NCBI GenBank assembly: GCA_950096615.1
Contig: CATNCP010000023.1
Location: 1-47,433 of the forward strand
Source of the DNA: an uncultured Kangiella sp.
GTDB taxonomy: Bacteria; Pseudomonadota; Gammaproteobacteria; Enterobacterales; Kangiellaceae
Direction: 5' to 3'
DNA: 47,433 nucleotides
The notes under the pieces were generated by a model. It was not told where the DNA came from. It worked only from the letters and a program-made list of their open reading frames with translations, and searched no databases. This document shows, piece after piece, positions 1 to 9,468 of this stretch. Each line of letters begins with the position of its first letter. Within the stretch, counting starts at the first letter, position 1. Made by a program: the position numbers and the translations under genes.

Positions 1-432
1 GTCATTGTGAGAGAAGTTGTACCAGTAGTTGATCATGCCCGGGAAGACAGCCAGCATACGATCAGTCGCTTCCTGCTGCTCATCGAAGCTTTCTTCGGTT
101 TCGAGGTTGCCGAGCATAGAACAACCGGTACGCATCACATCCATTGGATGAGCGGACGCAGGGATACGCTCAAGCACTTCTTTCAGCGCCTGTGGCAGGC
201 CACGCATTGCTTTCAGCTTGCTCTTGTATGCATCCAGTTCAGCCTGGTTTGGCAGCTCGCCTTTCAGGATCAGGTACGCAACTTCCTCAAACTCACAGTT
301 TGCAGCAAGGTCTTTAACATCGTAGCCACGATAGGTCAGACCAGAACCTGATTTACCTACGGTCGACAGAGCAGTTTTACCGGCGACCTGACCACGCAGG
401 CCCGCCCCAGAGAGTTCTTTTGCAGCAGCCAT
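1..432 (-). CDS. prpC: 2-methylcitrate synthase, N-terminal part (cut by window edge)
   Basis: This is the first 144 codons of a citrate-synthase family enzyme that condenses propionyl-CoA with oxaloacetate in the methylcitrate cycle. I translated it from the minus strand. It opens MAAAKELSGAGLRGQVAGKT and continues with GLTYRGYDV, a strong match to the N-terminus of PrpC proteins; the family is about 375 residues, so the catalytic half lies outside the window. An AGGAG Shine-Dalgarno sequence sits about seven bases before the ATG at 432. It follows prpB in the same direction after 86 bases, the usual prpBC order. The G/C-ending codon preference (many CTG, GGC, GCG) is stronger than in most genes of the window. 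The call rests on the N-terminal sequence and the prpB neighbour. Confidence 0.9.
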   Translation of the reverse strand, partial: MAAAKELSGAGLRGQVAGKTALSTVGKSGSGLTYRGYDVKDLAANCEFEEVAYLILKGELPNQAELDAYKSKLKAMRGLPQALKEVLERIPASAHPMDVMRTGCSMLGNLETEESFDEQQEATDRMLAVFPGMINYWYNFSHND

Positions 433-518
433 GTGCTTCTCCTATAACTTTAGATACTTAACGTAACTATCTGAAATTATTAATTTTTATAACAGGAGGA
501 ATATCTCCCATCGGCAAC

Positions 519-1397
519 TTACTTATTCTTTCCTTCTTCAAACAGCGCATCGAGCTTCTGTTCAAAATCGTGGTAGTTCAGGTAATCGTACAGCTCCATA
601 CGGGTCTGCATAATGTCGATCACCTTACGCTGATGACCCTCTTCAAGGAGGCTCTTGTAGACAGTTTCAGCGGCTTTGTTCATTGCACGGAAAGCACTCA
701 GTGGGTACAGAACCATAGCGGCGCCCCACTCGCCCAGCTGCTCGCGGCTCCACAGTTCGGTCTGACCGAATTCAGTGATGTTCGCCAGAATCGGCACATC
801 CAGCGCTTCAGCGAATGCGCGGTAGTGCACTTCAGTCTTCACAGCTTCTGCGAAGATGCCGTCAGCGCCAGCTTCAACACACGCTTTAGCACGGTCGATC
901 GCGGCTTCCAGACCTTCCTGAGCAAACGCATCGGTACGAGCCATGATGAAGAAATCCGGATCAGTACGAGCGTCTACAGCCGCCTTGATACGGTCAACCA
1001 TTTCTTCTTTAGAAACGATTTCTTTGTTCGGACGGTGACCACAACGCTTTGCTGCAACTTGATCTTCCATGTGGAAGCCCGCAGCGCCTGCTTTGATTAA
1101 TCCCCGTGTGGTACGTGCGATGTTAAAAGCGCCACCGAAACCAGTATCAATATCCACCAATAGTGGCAGACTGCACACGTCAGTAATACGACGTATGTCA
1201 ACTAATAGGTCTTCTGCGGTAGAAATACCTAGGTCAGGCATACCTAACGAGTTAGCAGCAACACCGCCACCAGAAAGGTAAACCGCTTTATGGCCTACCT
1301 GCTCAGCCATACGCGCCGCGTACGCTGTAATGGTACCCATTACTTGTAGCGGATTATTTTCTTCAACTGCTTTTCTTAATTTTAAACCTGCACTCAT
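519..1397 (-). CDS. prpB: 2-methylisocitrate lyase
   Basis: This 292-residue enzyme cleaves 2-methylisocitrate to pyruvate and succinate, the last step of the methylcitrate pathway for propionate use, in the cytosol. The isocitrate-lyase family signature KRCGH lies at residues 117-121 with the catalytic Cys119. The Mg-binding stretch VDIDTGFGG is at 81-89 and HMEDQ at 109-113. Length and motifs are typical of PrpB rather than of the longer isocitrate lyase. A GAAGG sequence precedes the ATG at 1397. It is the first gene of a prpB-prpC unit. No prpR regulator gene is visible upstream; the next gene upstream is a fumarase. Confidence 0.96.
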   Translation of the reverse strand: MSAGLKLRKAVEENNPLQVMGTITAYAARMAEQVGHKAVYLSGGGVAANSLGMPDLGISTAEDLLVDIRRITDVCSLPLLVDIDTGFGGAFNIARTTRGLIKAGAAGFHMEDQVAAKRCGHRPNKEIVSKEEMVDRIKAAVDARTDPDFFIMARTDAFAQEGLEAAIDRAKACVEAGADGIFAEAVKTEVHYRAFAEALDVPILANITEFGQTELWSREQLGEWGAAMVLYPLSAFRAMNKAAETVYKSLLEEGHQRKVIDIMQTRMELYDYLNYHDFEQKLDALFEEGKNK

Positions 1398-1416
1398 AAT
1401 TCTTTGCCTTCTTCTT

Positions 1417-1506
1417 TTTGTTGGGTTACGACTTTGTCTGGGGCTGCCCCCTTGGGTAAACCCAACCTATATAATTCTTGTCATTACCACCTTCGTAGGA
1501 ATGACT
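1417..1506. repeat. Short inverted repeats between prpB and the fumarase gene
   Basis: The 110-base gap holds two nested inverted repeats. GTTGGGTT pairs with AACCCAAC at its ends, with a GGGG-CTG-CCCC core inside, and next to it is an imperfect palindrome, CATTaCCaCCTtcgtAGGaATG. The second resembles interspersed REP-like units that begin GTCATTCC. Either hairpin could end fumarase transcription on the minus strand, but neither has a clear U-tract. Confidence 0.45.
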
Positions 1507-1507
1507 A

Positions 1508-3013
1508 CTAAGACGCTAGTTTCACTTTCCAAATCTGCGGGCCTGTTTTGTGCACTGACTCGCCCGACGAATCCACCGCAACTGTCACCGGCATATCTTC
1601 AACTTCAAACTCATACACCGCTTCCATACCAAGCTCAGGGAAAGCGACAACGCGTGAGTTTTTAATTGCTTTTGAAACCAAGTAAGCCGCGCCACCAGTT
1701 GCCATTAAGTAAACTGATTCGTGCTTTTTAATCGCATCAATCGCTTCATCGCCACGTTCAGCTTTACCAATCATGCCGAGTAGACCAGTCTTATCCAGCA
1801 TCATATCGGTAAACTTGTCCATACGCGTTGCGGTTGTTGGGCCAGCAGGGCCTACCGCTTCATCGCGTACCGCGTCTACTGGGCCAACGTAATAAATAAA
1901 GCGGTTATTGAAATCTAAGCCTTCTGGTAAGCCTTCGCCTGAATCCAGTAAGTCTTTAATCTTTTTATGTGCCGCATCACGGCCTGTCAGGATTTTACCG
2001 TTTAGCAATAAGACATCGCCCGGTTTCCAGCTGGCGACTTCTTCAGGCGTGACATTGTCCATGTCGACACGTTTAGCGTCAGCTGAGGCTTCATATTCCA
2101 TATCAGGCCAATCTTCGATAGACGGTGGGGTTAGCATAGCAGGACCCGCGCCGTCTAATGTGAAGTGTATGTGACGAGTGGCGGCACAGTTTGGAATCAT
2201 CGCTACCGGTTTTGAGGCTGCATGTGTTGGCCAGTCTTTAATTTTGACATCAAGAACTGTGGTTACACCGCCAAGACCTTGAGCACCAATGCCGAGTTTA
2301 TTCACGGCCTCGTAAATTTCGATGCGTAATTCTTCAACTTTATTGTTAGGACCACGCTTTAACAGCTCCTGCATATCGATAGGGTCCATCAAAGACTCTT
2401 TGGCTAAAACCATGGCTTTTTCAGCAGTACCGCCAACACCAATTCCTAGCATGCCCGGTGGACACCAACCCGCACCCATCTTAGGTACAGTTTCCACAAC
2501 CCAGTCAACAATCGAGTCGCTTGGGTTTAGCATGACAAACTTGGACTTGTTCTCAGATCCACCACCTTTGGCGGCACAGGTCACTTCGACTTTATCGCCT
2601 TTGACCATTTCGACATGAACCACGGCTGGCGTGTTGTCTTTTGAGTTTAAGCGTTTTCCCGCTGGGTCCATCAATACCGATGCACGAAGCGGGTTTTCTT
2701 CGTTGGTGTAAGCGCGGCGAACGCCCTCATCCACCATTTCTTGAATCGTCATGCCACCTTCAAAGGTTGCATCCATCCCTACTTTGACGAAGGCACACGC
2801 AATACCTGTGTCTTGGCAAACGGGACGATGGCCAGTTGCTGACATACGCGAGTTAACTAAAATCTGCTTCATCGCGTCTTTAGCCGCAGGACTTTCTTCT
2901 TTTTCATAAGCCGCGGACATGGCTTGGATGAAGTCTTTCGGGTGGTAATAGGAAATGTACTGGAAAGCGTCAGCAACGCTTTCGATAAAATCTTCGGCTT
3001 TAATTGTGCCCAT
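1508..3013 (-). CDS. Class I (iron-sulfur) fumarate hydratase
   Basis: This 501-residue enzyme interconverts fumarate and malate in the TCA cycle using a labile [4Fe-4S] cluster. The N-terminal alpha domain contains PVCQDTG with Cys66, the AKGGGSENKS loop, GAGWCPPG with Cys184 and IPNCAATRHIHF with Cys276; these three cysteines match the family's cluster ligands. The C-terminal beta domain contains LLNGKILTGRDAAHKKI and ends in the FPELGMEAVYEFEVED region. I chose the ATG at 3013, which has GGAGA before it; an upstream in-frame start at 3076 gives a 21-residue extension unlike the family. It lies upstream of prpBC on the same strand, which fits joint handling of C4 acids made from propionate. 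A tartrate dehydratase-like activity cannot be excluded. Confidence 0.92.
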   Translation of the reverse strand: MGTIKAEDFIESVADAFQYISYYHPKDFIQAMSAAYEKEESPAAKDAMKQILVNSRMSATGHRPVCQDTGIACAFVKVGMDATFEGGMTIQEMVDEGVRRAYTNEENPLRASVLMDPAGKRLNSKDNTPAVVHVEMVKGDKVEVTCAAKGGGSENKSKFVMLNPSDSIVDWVVETVPKMGAGWCPPGMLGIGVGGTAEKAMVLAKESLMDPIDMQELLKRGPNNKVEELRIEIYEAVNKLGIGAQGLGGVTTVLDVKIKDWPTHAASKPVAMIPNCAATRHIHFTLDGAGPAMLTPPSIEDWPDMEYEASADAKRVDMDNVTPEEVASWKPGDVLLLNGKILTGRDAAHKKIKDLLDSGEGLPEGLDFNNRFIYYVGPVDAVRDEAVGPAGPTTATRMDKFTDMMLDKTGLLGMIGKAERGDEAIDAIKKHESVYLMATGGAAYLVSKAIKNSRVVAFPELGMEAVYEFEVEDMPVTVAVDSSGESVHKTGPQIWKVKLAS

Positions 3014-3187
3014 GCAAGGTCTCTCCGAATCTTGGTTTGTCGAGCTTATGTGAGCTCCGCTATACAAGCTACACATAAACCTCTAAAATCGGTGCATCAT
3101 TATACAGGCTGGATCAGGCGTTTCCCAAATTTTGGGCTGGAATAAGCCAACCAGCGCTAGTTTTAGATTAATTTTTAATCAATCTGC

Positions 3188-4618
3188 ATGAAAAAAGAGC
3201 ACTCAGAATCATCATTTGTTGAATTACCCTATCGTGAGCCCGCTGGTGTCCGTGACCTATTTGGACACTTTGCGGACGAACCATGGTCACTATTATTCGA
3301 TAGTGGAAAAACGCTCCACCAAGCAGCTCAGTTCGACATTATTTTGGCTCGCCCAAGAGCAACCTTTGCATTTTCAGATCGCGAGTCAAAAATCACGGGC
3401 GCGGATATTCAGCCCAGCCATGATCCCTTTGAAACACTAAAGCGATTTTACGAGTTCGGCTTACAAGACGCTCAGCCATTACCCGAATCATTGTCTCAAC
3501 TACCGTTTCATGGCGGTATTGCGGGCTACTGCAGTTACGACGCAGGTCGCTACGTTGAGAAGCTTCCGAACACCGCTGAAGATGATATTGAATTACCCGA
3601 GCTAGCGTTTGGTTTGTATGAGTGGGCTTACATCAGCGATCATAAAAACCATAAAAGCTTTTTGATAAAGTTTTGCCAGTATTGCGATGCCTATTGGAAA
3701 GATATTATCGTCGAGTTCGAGAAGCTTTATGAAGAAGGCGTAAGCACAAAAAGTGATGCCTTTAGTTTAAAGAGTGCGTGGCAAAGCAACATGAACAAAG
3801 AAGGCTATATAAAGCGCTTCCATCACGTTCATGAGTACATTCATGCTGGTGACTGTTACCAAGTCAATTTGGCACAGCGTTTTTCCGCAGACTATCAAGG
3901 TCACCCGTGGAATGCTTATTTAAAGCTGACCGATCATAATCAAGCGCCCTTCTCCTCTTATATGAACTTGGAGCAGCAACAAATTCTATCTCTGTCGCCA
4001 GAACGCTTTATACAAGTATTCCCGCAAGGCAAAGGCCGACAAAAGAAGCTGCATGTGGTGACACAGCCAATTAAAGGCACGCGCCCACGCAGTAAAGATG
4101 ACGCCGAGGACAAGCGCCTATCCGAAGAGCTTCAGAACAGCGAAAAAGATCGCGCTGAAAATTTGATGATTGTCGACTTACTGCGTAACGACATTGGTCG
4201 CAATGCTGAAATTGGCTCGGTCAATGTGACCAAGTTATTTGAGTTACAATCTTTTATATCGGTTCATCATTTAGTTAGTACGATTGAAGCTGACTTAGCG
4301 CAAGATAGCGACGTGTTCACGCTACTAAAACACTGCTTCCCTGGCGGCTCTATTACCGGTGCGCCGAAAGTCCGTGCCATGGAAATTATTGAAGAGCTAG
4401 AGCCGCACCGCCGTAGTATTTATTGCGGCTCAATGATGTACTTAGACTTTCGAGGATTCTTAGACTCCAATATTGCGATTCGTACTTTAGTGACTGACGG
4501 TGGGAAAATTCATGCTTGGGGTGGCGGCGGTTTAGTTGCTGACTCAGACGCAGAAAGCGAGTACGAAGAAACCTTGCATAAACTTAGTAAAATATTGCCC
4601 GTGTTAAGCGATGAGTGA
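3188..4618 (+). CDS. pabB: Aminodeoxychorismate synthase component I
   Basis: This 476-residue chorismate-binding enzyme converts chorismate and ammonia (from PabA) to aminodeoxychorismate for folate synthesis. The diagnostic PIKGT motif lies at residues 294-298; its lysine (Lys296) marks PabB, whereas anthranilate synthase has PIAGT. Further chorismate-binding blocks are LMIVDLLRNDIGR, GGSITGAPKVRAMEIIEELE and the C-terminal GGGGLVADSDAESEYEE. The N-terminal lid-like domain is intact, so the protein appears full length. No strong Shine-Dalgarno precedes the ATG. The Nudix gene starts six bases after its stop, so they are probably co-transcribed. No pabA or pabC is present in the window. Confidence 0.94.
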   Translation: MKKEHSESSFVELPYREPAGVRDLFGHFADEPWSLLFDSGKTLHQAAQFDIILARPRATFAFSDRESKITGADIQPSHDPFETLKRFYEFGLQDAQPLPESLSQLPFHGGIAGYCSYDAGRYVEKLPNTAEDDIELPELAFGLYEWAYISDHKNHKSFLIKFCQYCDAYWKDIIVEFEKLYEEGVSTKSDAFSLKSAWQSNMNKEGYIKRFHHVHEYIHAGDCYQVNLAQRFSADYQGHPWNAYLKLTDHNQAPFSSYMNLEQQQILSLSPERFIQVFPQGKGRQKKLHVVTQPIKGTRPRSKDDAEDKRLSEELQNSEKDRAENLMIVDLLRNDIGRNAEIGSVNVTKLFELQSFISVHHLVSTIEADLAQDSDVFTLLKHCFPGGSITGAPKVRAMEIIEELEPHRRSIYCGSMMYLDFRGFLDSNIAIRTLVTDGGKIHAWGGGGLVADSDAESEYEETLHKLSKILPVLSDE

Positions 4619-4624
4619 TTTGTC

Positions 4625-5212
4625 ATGAGTATGATTACGCTAGAACAAATACAACAAGCATTGGATGCTGCAGATGAAATCACGCCGCGCACAGCTAAAC
4701 TCAGACCAAGCGCGGTTTTGGTGCCATTAATTCAAAAGTCAGATGGTCTACACATTTTGCTAACCCAGCGCTCAGAACATCTGCGCCATCATGCTGGGCA
4801 AATTAGTTTTCCCGGCGGCAGCATGGATGATACGGATGATAACTTGGTCCATACAGCGCTACGCGAAACCGAAGAAGAAGTCGGCATCCCACAAACTCAT
4901 ATCGAGGTTTTGGGTAAGCTACCTTTGCAACCAACCGGCTCAGGCTTCTTGATTCAGCCTGTGGTAGGCCTTTTACCCGACAATGTCGAGCTAACATTAT
5001 GCCAGGATGAAGTGTCCTCAGCTTTTGAAGCGCCGCTTGATTTTCTATTTAATCCAGACAACCAAATCCACTCTTACCGAGAGTATGGTGGCAAGAATTA
5101 TTCAATTTATTCAATACCTTATGACGGCTGGAATATCTGGGGCGCCACCGCGAATATTATCGTTAAATTCTCTCAACTGATTAACCACTCTGCATATATC
5201 GATAAGTTATAA
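4625..5212 (+). CDS. nudL: CoA pyrophosphatase-type Nudix hydrolase
   Basis: This 195-residue Nudix hydrolase is of the type that cleaves coenzyme A to 4'-phosphopantetheine and 3',5'-ADP. The Nudix box reads GGSMDD...ALRETEEEVGI, supplying the metal-binding RExxEE core. Before it is the CoA-specific block LLTQRSEHLRHHAGQISFPG. Length matches E. coli NudL (YeaB, about 192 residues). It starts six bases after pabB; in many gammaproteobacteria these two genes are neighbours, which supports the assignment. Substrate preference is taken from the family, not shown here. Confidence 0.88.
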   Translation: MSMITLEQIQQALDAADEITPRTAKLRPSAVLVPLIQKSDGLHILLTQRSEHLRHHAGQISFPGGSMDDTDDNLVHTALRETEEEVGIPQTHIEVLGKLPLQPTGSGFLIQPVVGLLPDNVELTLCQDEVSSAFEAPLDFLFNPDNQIHSYREYGGKNYSIYSIPYDGWNIWGATANIIVKFSQLINHSAYIDKL

Positions 5213-5312
5213 CAGACTGGTCAGATGACACCTGTCGTACCCCTTGCTTTCATAGCCAGTCGCACACATTACTATTACAATAGAGTTATCAATTTGAAAC
5301 GAGGAAAACACT

Positions 5313-6686
5313 TTGGCAATTAGCGTATTTGACATGTTCAGCATCGGAATTGGCCCGTCCAGCTCTCACACGGTTGGCCCAATGCGTGCAGCGCATCGTT
5401 TTATCGAGTTTATCACTGAGAAAGGGTTATTAGACTCGACGCACCGTGTTGCCAGTGAACTGTATGGCTCCTTGGGGGCAACAGGCAAAGGTCACGGCTC
5501 TGATACTGCCGTGTTGCTGGGACTTGAGGGTCACTTACCTGAAGAGATTAATCCAGACATTATTCCAGAGCGCTTAGAAGTGATCCGTGGCGATGGCAAG
5601 ATTCATTTGAACGAACAAAAAGTTATCGACTTTAACGAAGAAACCGACTTGGTACTTTACAAGAAAAAGTCTCTTCCAAAGCATGCCAACGGTATGATTT
5701 TTTATGCTTACGACAAAGACGGCAATGAAATCGCGCAAAGGACTTTTTACTCGGTTGGCGGTGGTTTTGTGGTTAATGATGATGTCGACGCCGACTCACC
5801 GATTATCGAAGACGATACCAAAGTTAAATACCCTTTCAGCAGCGCTAAAGAGTTAATTGATATTTGCGACGAGGAAGGAATCTGCATTTCGACCTTGATG
5901 ATGGAAAACGAAAAGTCGTGGCGTACTGAGGAAGAAGTTCGTAGCAAGTTGCTCGAAATCTGGCACACCATGGAAGAATGCATTAAGCGTGGTTGTAACC
6001 GCGAAGGTATTTTACCGGGTGGTTTAAAAGTGAAACGCCGCGCCCCAGGTATCTATCGCAAGCTAAAGTCTGAAAGTAATTCCACAGACACATTATCCAC
6101 AATGGACTGGGTGGATTTGTATGCGCTAGCGGTTAATGAAGAGAATGCTGCGGGTGGGCGTGTTGTCACAGCGCCAACGAACGGTGCCGCAGGTATTATT
6201 CCTGCCGTCTTGTATTACTTCATGCGCTTCAATCCAAACGCCGACGAAAAAGCCGTAGTTCGCTTCTTATTAACGGCTGGAGCCATCGGTGTTTTATACA
6301 AATTGAACGCTTCCATTTCTGGCGCAGAAGTCGGTTGTCAGGGCGAAGTGGGTACAGCTTGCTCGATGGCGGCAGGTGCCTTAACGGAAGTTATGGGCGG
6401 CTCTCCTCTGCAAGTGGAAAATGCAGCAGAAATTGGTATGGAACATAACTTAGGCTTAACCTGCGATCCTGTGGGCGGCTTAGTACAGGTTCCTTGTATC
6501 GAGCGTAATGCCATGGGCGCGATAAAAGCGATTAATGCTTCCCGTCTAGCCATGCGTGGCGATGGCCAGCATAAAGTCTCCCTCGACAAGGTTATTAAGA
6601 CCATGTGGGCGACGGGTAAAGATATGCGCGATAAGTACAAAGAAACTGCCCGCGGTGGTTTAGCGGTTCATATTATCGAGTGCTAA
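5313..6686 (+). CDS. sdaA: L-serine ammonia-lyase, iron-sulfur type, single chain
   Basis: This 457-residue L-serine dehydratase deaminates serine to pyruvate with a [4Fe-4S] cluster. The N-terminal domain begins [20 protein letters not shown], the family hallmark. The catalytic domain has [32 protein letters not shown] and [19 protein letters not shown], whose cysteines are the likely cluster ligands. Length fits the fused alpha/beta form (E. coli SdaA 454 residues). The start codon is TTG at 5313, supported by GAGGAAA at 5301-5307; there is no better ATG nearby. It is preceded by a 100-base gap and followed by a strong terminator, so it is likely a single-gene unit. Confidence 0.95.
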   Translation: MAISVFDMFSIGIGPSSSHTVGPMRAAHRFIEFITEKGLLDSTHRVASELYGSLGATGKGHGSDTAVLLGLEGHLPEEINPDIIPERLEVIRGDGKIHLNEQKVIDFNEETDLVLYKKKSLPKHANGMIFYAYDKDGNEIAQRTFYSVGGGFVVNDDVDADSPIIEDDTKVKYPFSSAKELIDICDEEGICISTLMMENEKSWRTEEEVRSKLLEIWHTMEECIKRGCNREGILPGGLKVKRRAPGIYRKLKSESNSTDTLSTMDWVDLYALAVNEENAAGGRVVTAPTNGAAGIIPAVLYYFMRFNPNADEKAVVRFLLTAGAIGVLYKLNASISGAEVGCQGEVGTACSMAAGALTEVMGGSPLQVENAAEIGMEHNLGLTCDPVGGLVQVPCIERNAMGAIKAINASRLAMRGDGQHKVSLDKVIKTMWATGKDMRDKYKETARGGLAVHIIEC

Positions 6687-6710
6687 CCATTCAACTTACT
6701 TTATGCAATA

Positions 6711-6738
6711 AAAAAAGGCGCCTCGTGCGCCTTTTTTA
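6711..6738 (+). terminator. Rho-independent terminator of sdaA
   Basis: A GGCGC-CTCGT-GCGCC hairpin is flanked by a run of six A and a run of six T, so the stem extends to eleven pairs. It lies 25 bases after the sdaA stop and could act in both directions, though only the plus strand has a gene ending here. Confidence 0.92.
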
Positions 6739-6805
6739 TTGCCCCGAAACTTTTTTCACTTATTTAACAACTTCAACATCCTTCACTTAATCACGACAGT
6801 CAATT

Positions 6806-6826
6806 TGTTATAGTAGTTCTATAACA
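6806..6826. promoter_or_regulatory. Perfect inverted repeat upstream of yfcH-like gene (operator candidate)
   Basis: TGTTATAG, a 5-base spacer and CTATAACA form a perfect 8-base inverted repeat centred about 33 bases before the ATG at 6849. Its symmetry, size and position are those of a dimeric repressor or activator site overlapping a promoter. The cognate regulator is not identifiable in the window. Confidence 0.5.
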
Positions 6827-6848
6827 TAAACAACGTTGGGGTGTTGTC

Positions 6849-7745
6849 ATGTCACATATTCTAATTACAGGCGGAACAGGTTTTATCGGTCGTAACCTCG
6901 TTCCTGTGCTGAAAGAACAAAACTTTGATATAACGGTGCTAACACGCTCGCCGGATAAGTACCGCGCCTACCCTACGTTTAACGGCGTGACCTTGACCAG
7001 CAGTTTGTCAGAAGTTGCGCCCGCAGACTTCGTTGTCAATTTAGCAGGTGCTAATTTATCAGCCAAACGTTGGAGCGATAGCTATAAACAAGAAATAGTC
7101 GAAAGCCGCTTAAATCTAACAGAAAACTTACTCGAGTGGATCAAAGGACAGTCTAAAAAACCTCATACCCTAATCAGTGGCTCTGCAATCGGTTATTATG
7201 GCGCACGAGGTAATGAGGAACTCGACGAAAGTTCTACTTCAGGAAGCGCCTCTGAGTTTCAAGTAAGGCTCTGTTCTCAATGGGAAGACGCAGCATATAA
7301 AGCAGAATCATTGGGTATTCGCGTATGCTGCATCAGAACTGGCGTGGTGTTAGGTAACGAAGGTGCACTGCAACAAATGCTCACGCCTTTTAAGTTTGGG
7401 CTAGGCGGAAAGCTCGGCAGTGGCAACCAATATTTTTCATGGATTCATATTGAAGACCATATACGAGCACTGATGTACTTGATCAATAATCACGATCTGT
7501 CAGGTTCGTTTAATTTAACAGCACCCCACCCTGTCACTAATGAACGACTAACGAAAGCACTCGGCAAGAAGCTTGGCAGGCCGACCTTTGCAACCATGCC
7601 TCCATTTGCGCTTAAAATCGTTGTTGGTGAAATGGCAAACATGCTTTTAACGGGACAAAGGGTATTCCCTAAAAAACTTGAAGAGAAAGGCTTCACCTTT
7701 GAGTATCCAACCATTGATGAAGCCTTAGAAGATTTAGTTGATTAG
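6849..7745 (+). CDS. YfcH-like NAD(P)-binding epimerase (TIGR01777 family)
   Basis: This 298-residue atypical short-chain dehydrogenase/epimerase starts with the dinucleotide-binding loop ITGGTGFIGRNLVP at residues 5-18. It has the family blocks VNLAGANLSAKRWSD, LISGSAIGYYG and FSWIHIEDHIRALMYLI, and the C-terminal FPKKLEEKGFTFEYPTIDEAL. Length matches the TIGR01777/YfcH family (about 297 residues). Its physiological substrate is unknown. It stands alone on the plus strand behind a palindromic putative operator. Its stop overlaps the stop of the convergent amidohydrolase gene by four bases, with no terminator visible between them. Confidence 0.85.
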   Translation: MSHILITGGTGFIGRNLVPVLKEQNFDITVLTRSPDKYRAYPTFNGVTLTSSLSEVAPADFVVNLAGANLSAKRWSDSYKQEIVESRLNLTENLLEWIKGQSKKPHTLISGSAIGYYGARGNEELDESSTSGSASEFQVRLCSQWEDAAYKAESLGIRVCCIRTGVVLGNEGALQQMLTPFKFGLGGKLGSGNQYFSWIHIEDHIRALMYLINNHDLSGSFNLTAPHPVTNERLTKALGKKLGRPTFATMPPFALKIVVGEMANMLLTGQRVFPKKLEEKGFTFEYPTIDEALEDLVD

Positions 7746-9292
7746 TCCGACTCTTTTGCTTGCTCAACTAACTTTTTTACATCTTCTCTAAGCTGCTTCG
7801 CATCGAAAACAATGCCGTCTTTAATGGTGTATTTTACACCACCCACATACTCAGCTTTGTTATCAAGGCCTAGTCTGTAATGACCCGTTCCGTATAAGAC
7901 TTTAAAGTTGGCAATCGGGTTTTCTTCAACAATCACTAAGTCGGCTAACTTACCAGCCTGAATCGTGCCAATTTTATCGTCCATGCCTAAAGCTTCTGCA
8001 CCATTGATCGTTGCTGATTGAACGACTTCCAGAGGATGGAAGCCTGCTTCTTGTAACAACTCTAACTCGCGAATAAACCCGAAACCGAATATTTTATAAA
8101 TATAGCCAGTATCCGAACCTGTGGTGACGCGTCCGCCGTGATTCTTAAAATCATGCAGGAAGCTCATCCAGATTCTGTAGTTATTTTTCCAGTCGATTTC
8201 GTTCTGCGTAGTCCAGTCGAAAAAGTAAGAACCGTGCGATTCACGATTTGGCTCGAAAAAGGCCTTAAGTTTTGGATGAGTGAACTCTTCGTGCCATGGT
8301 GCATTGCGCGCACGCATGACGTCACGACTCGCTTCGTAAATAGTCAGCGTTGGGTTTAGCGTAAAATCCAACTCAATCAGCTCATCGCGTACAGTGTTCC
8401 ACTTCTCTGAACCTTTCTTGGCGGCTTGTTGCCACAAACGACCCGCTTCAGTAAAGCGGTGTGATTCGTTGTTGTAGTTATACTCTAGTGGATAGTCCTG
8501 AATCACTTTATCGTTAAACAAAGCTTCTGGCAGACCATACCAGTGCTCCATAGAAGTTAGCCCTAAACGCGCAGAGTCTAAAGCGTTGGTCCCCACCACG
8601 TTTAATTGGGCATGATGCATCATAGTGCCTAAGCCTTGTTTATTGGCCTCATCAAGAGCAGCCCCCATCATCTGACGCGGCAAACCAAAAAACTTAATAC
8701 CTTTCGCCCCTTTGTCAGCAACATGACGTACCCAACGACGGGTCTCTTTCGGGGTGGTAATTTCCTTATCCCAGTCCATATTGAAGCCTACATAAGGCAC
8801 AATCCGTGGCGCAGTGATCTCATTATCGTCACTCAACTCTTGGTGTTTTAATGTCCAGTCTAGACCGTTAAAACTACCCGGTTCACGTACCGTCGTGATT
8901 CCGTGGCCTAGCCAGAGCTTAAACGGATACTCGGCAGGCAGCCCATCAACACTGCCTGCAATATGTCCGTGCATATCGACAAAACCTGGCATTACATAAT
9001 GCCCACTTATATCGATCACCTTATCGCCAGGCCCGGCCTTAGGACGACTCAATTCTTTAATCTTGACACCAGGAGCACCGACCGATCGTACCGAGACAAT
9101 TTTATTGTCTTCAATAATAATATCGACAGGGCCGAAGGGTGGCGCACCTTTGCCATCTATCACAATGCCGCCACGTAAAATCAATCGCTCAAATGGCCCC
9201 TCACCTTCAGCGCGTTCTGGTGCATCCAAAGTGCGTGCAGATAAAGTAAGGCTTAATACACAAGATAGTACGAATAATATATAACGAATCAT
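7742..9292 (-). CDS. Exported metal-dependent amidohydrolase (imidazolonepropionase/prolidase-like)
   Basis: This 516-residue protein begins with a signal peptide, MIRYILFVLSCVLSLTLSA, so it acts outside the cytosol. The amidohydrolase fold is shown by the metal motif DMHGH in PGFVDMHGHIA, a lysine in KGAKGIKFFG that may be the carbamylated bridging residue, the histidines of MMHHAQ and SMEHW, and the catalytic aspartate in TTGSDTGY. The C-terminal beta-sandwich block GTIQAGKLADLVIVEENP is typical. I chose the ATG at 9292, preceded by GGGGA; a TTG at 9322 would place ten residues before the signal peptide. Related enzymes hydrolyse dipeptides or cyclic amides. It lies 176 bases downstream of the borosin methyltransferase on the same strand, so co-transcription is possible but unproven. 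Confidence 0.85.
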   Translation of the reverse strand: MIRYILFVLSCVLSLTLSARTLDAPERAEGEGPFERLILRGGIVIDGKGAPPFGPVDIIIEDNKIVSVRSVGAPGVKIKELSRPKAGPGDKVIDISGHYVMPGFVDMHGHIAGSVDGLPAEYPFKLWLGHGITTVREPGSFNGLDWTLKHQELSDDNEITAPRIVPYVGFNMDWDKEITTPKETRRWVRHVADKGAKGIKFFGLPRQMMGAALDEANKQGLGTMMHHAQLNVVGTNALDSARLGLTSMEHWYGLPEALFNDKVIQDYPLEYNYNNESHRFTEAGRLWQQAAKKGSEKWNTVRDELIELDFTLNPTLTIYEASRDVMRARNAPWHEEFTHPKLKAFFEPNRESHGSYFFDWTTQNEIDWKNNYRIWMSFLHDFKNHGGRVTTGSDTGYIYKIFGFGFIRELELLQEAGFHPLEVVQSATINGAEALGMDDKIGTIQAGKLADLVIVEENPIANFKVLYGTGHYRLGLDNKAEYVGGVKYTIKDGIVFDAKQLREDVKKLVEQAKESD

Positions 9293-9468
9293 TTTAATAT
9301 CCCCAAACTTAGGTAGGGACAAGATGCACTATGTACCACAAATAATCAAGGCTCGAGAGAAGTCTAGCTAGGTCATCTTGATTTTTATGGAAAGCTACAA
9401 TAACAGACAGTGGCAACAGCCTTAAGCTGAAATAGCTAAACGAGGTATAGACCTGCTTGGCCTAACAC

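Noticed and set aside
570-1100. Long plus-strand ORF opposite prpB
   Set aside because: Antisense shadow of a well-supported gene, with no ribosome site or family pattern.
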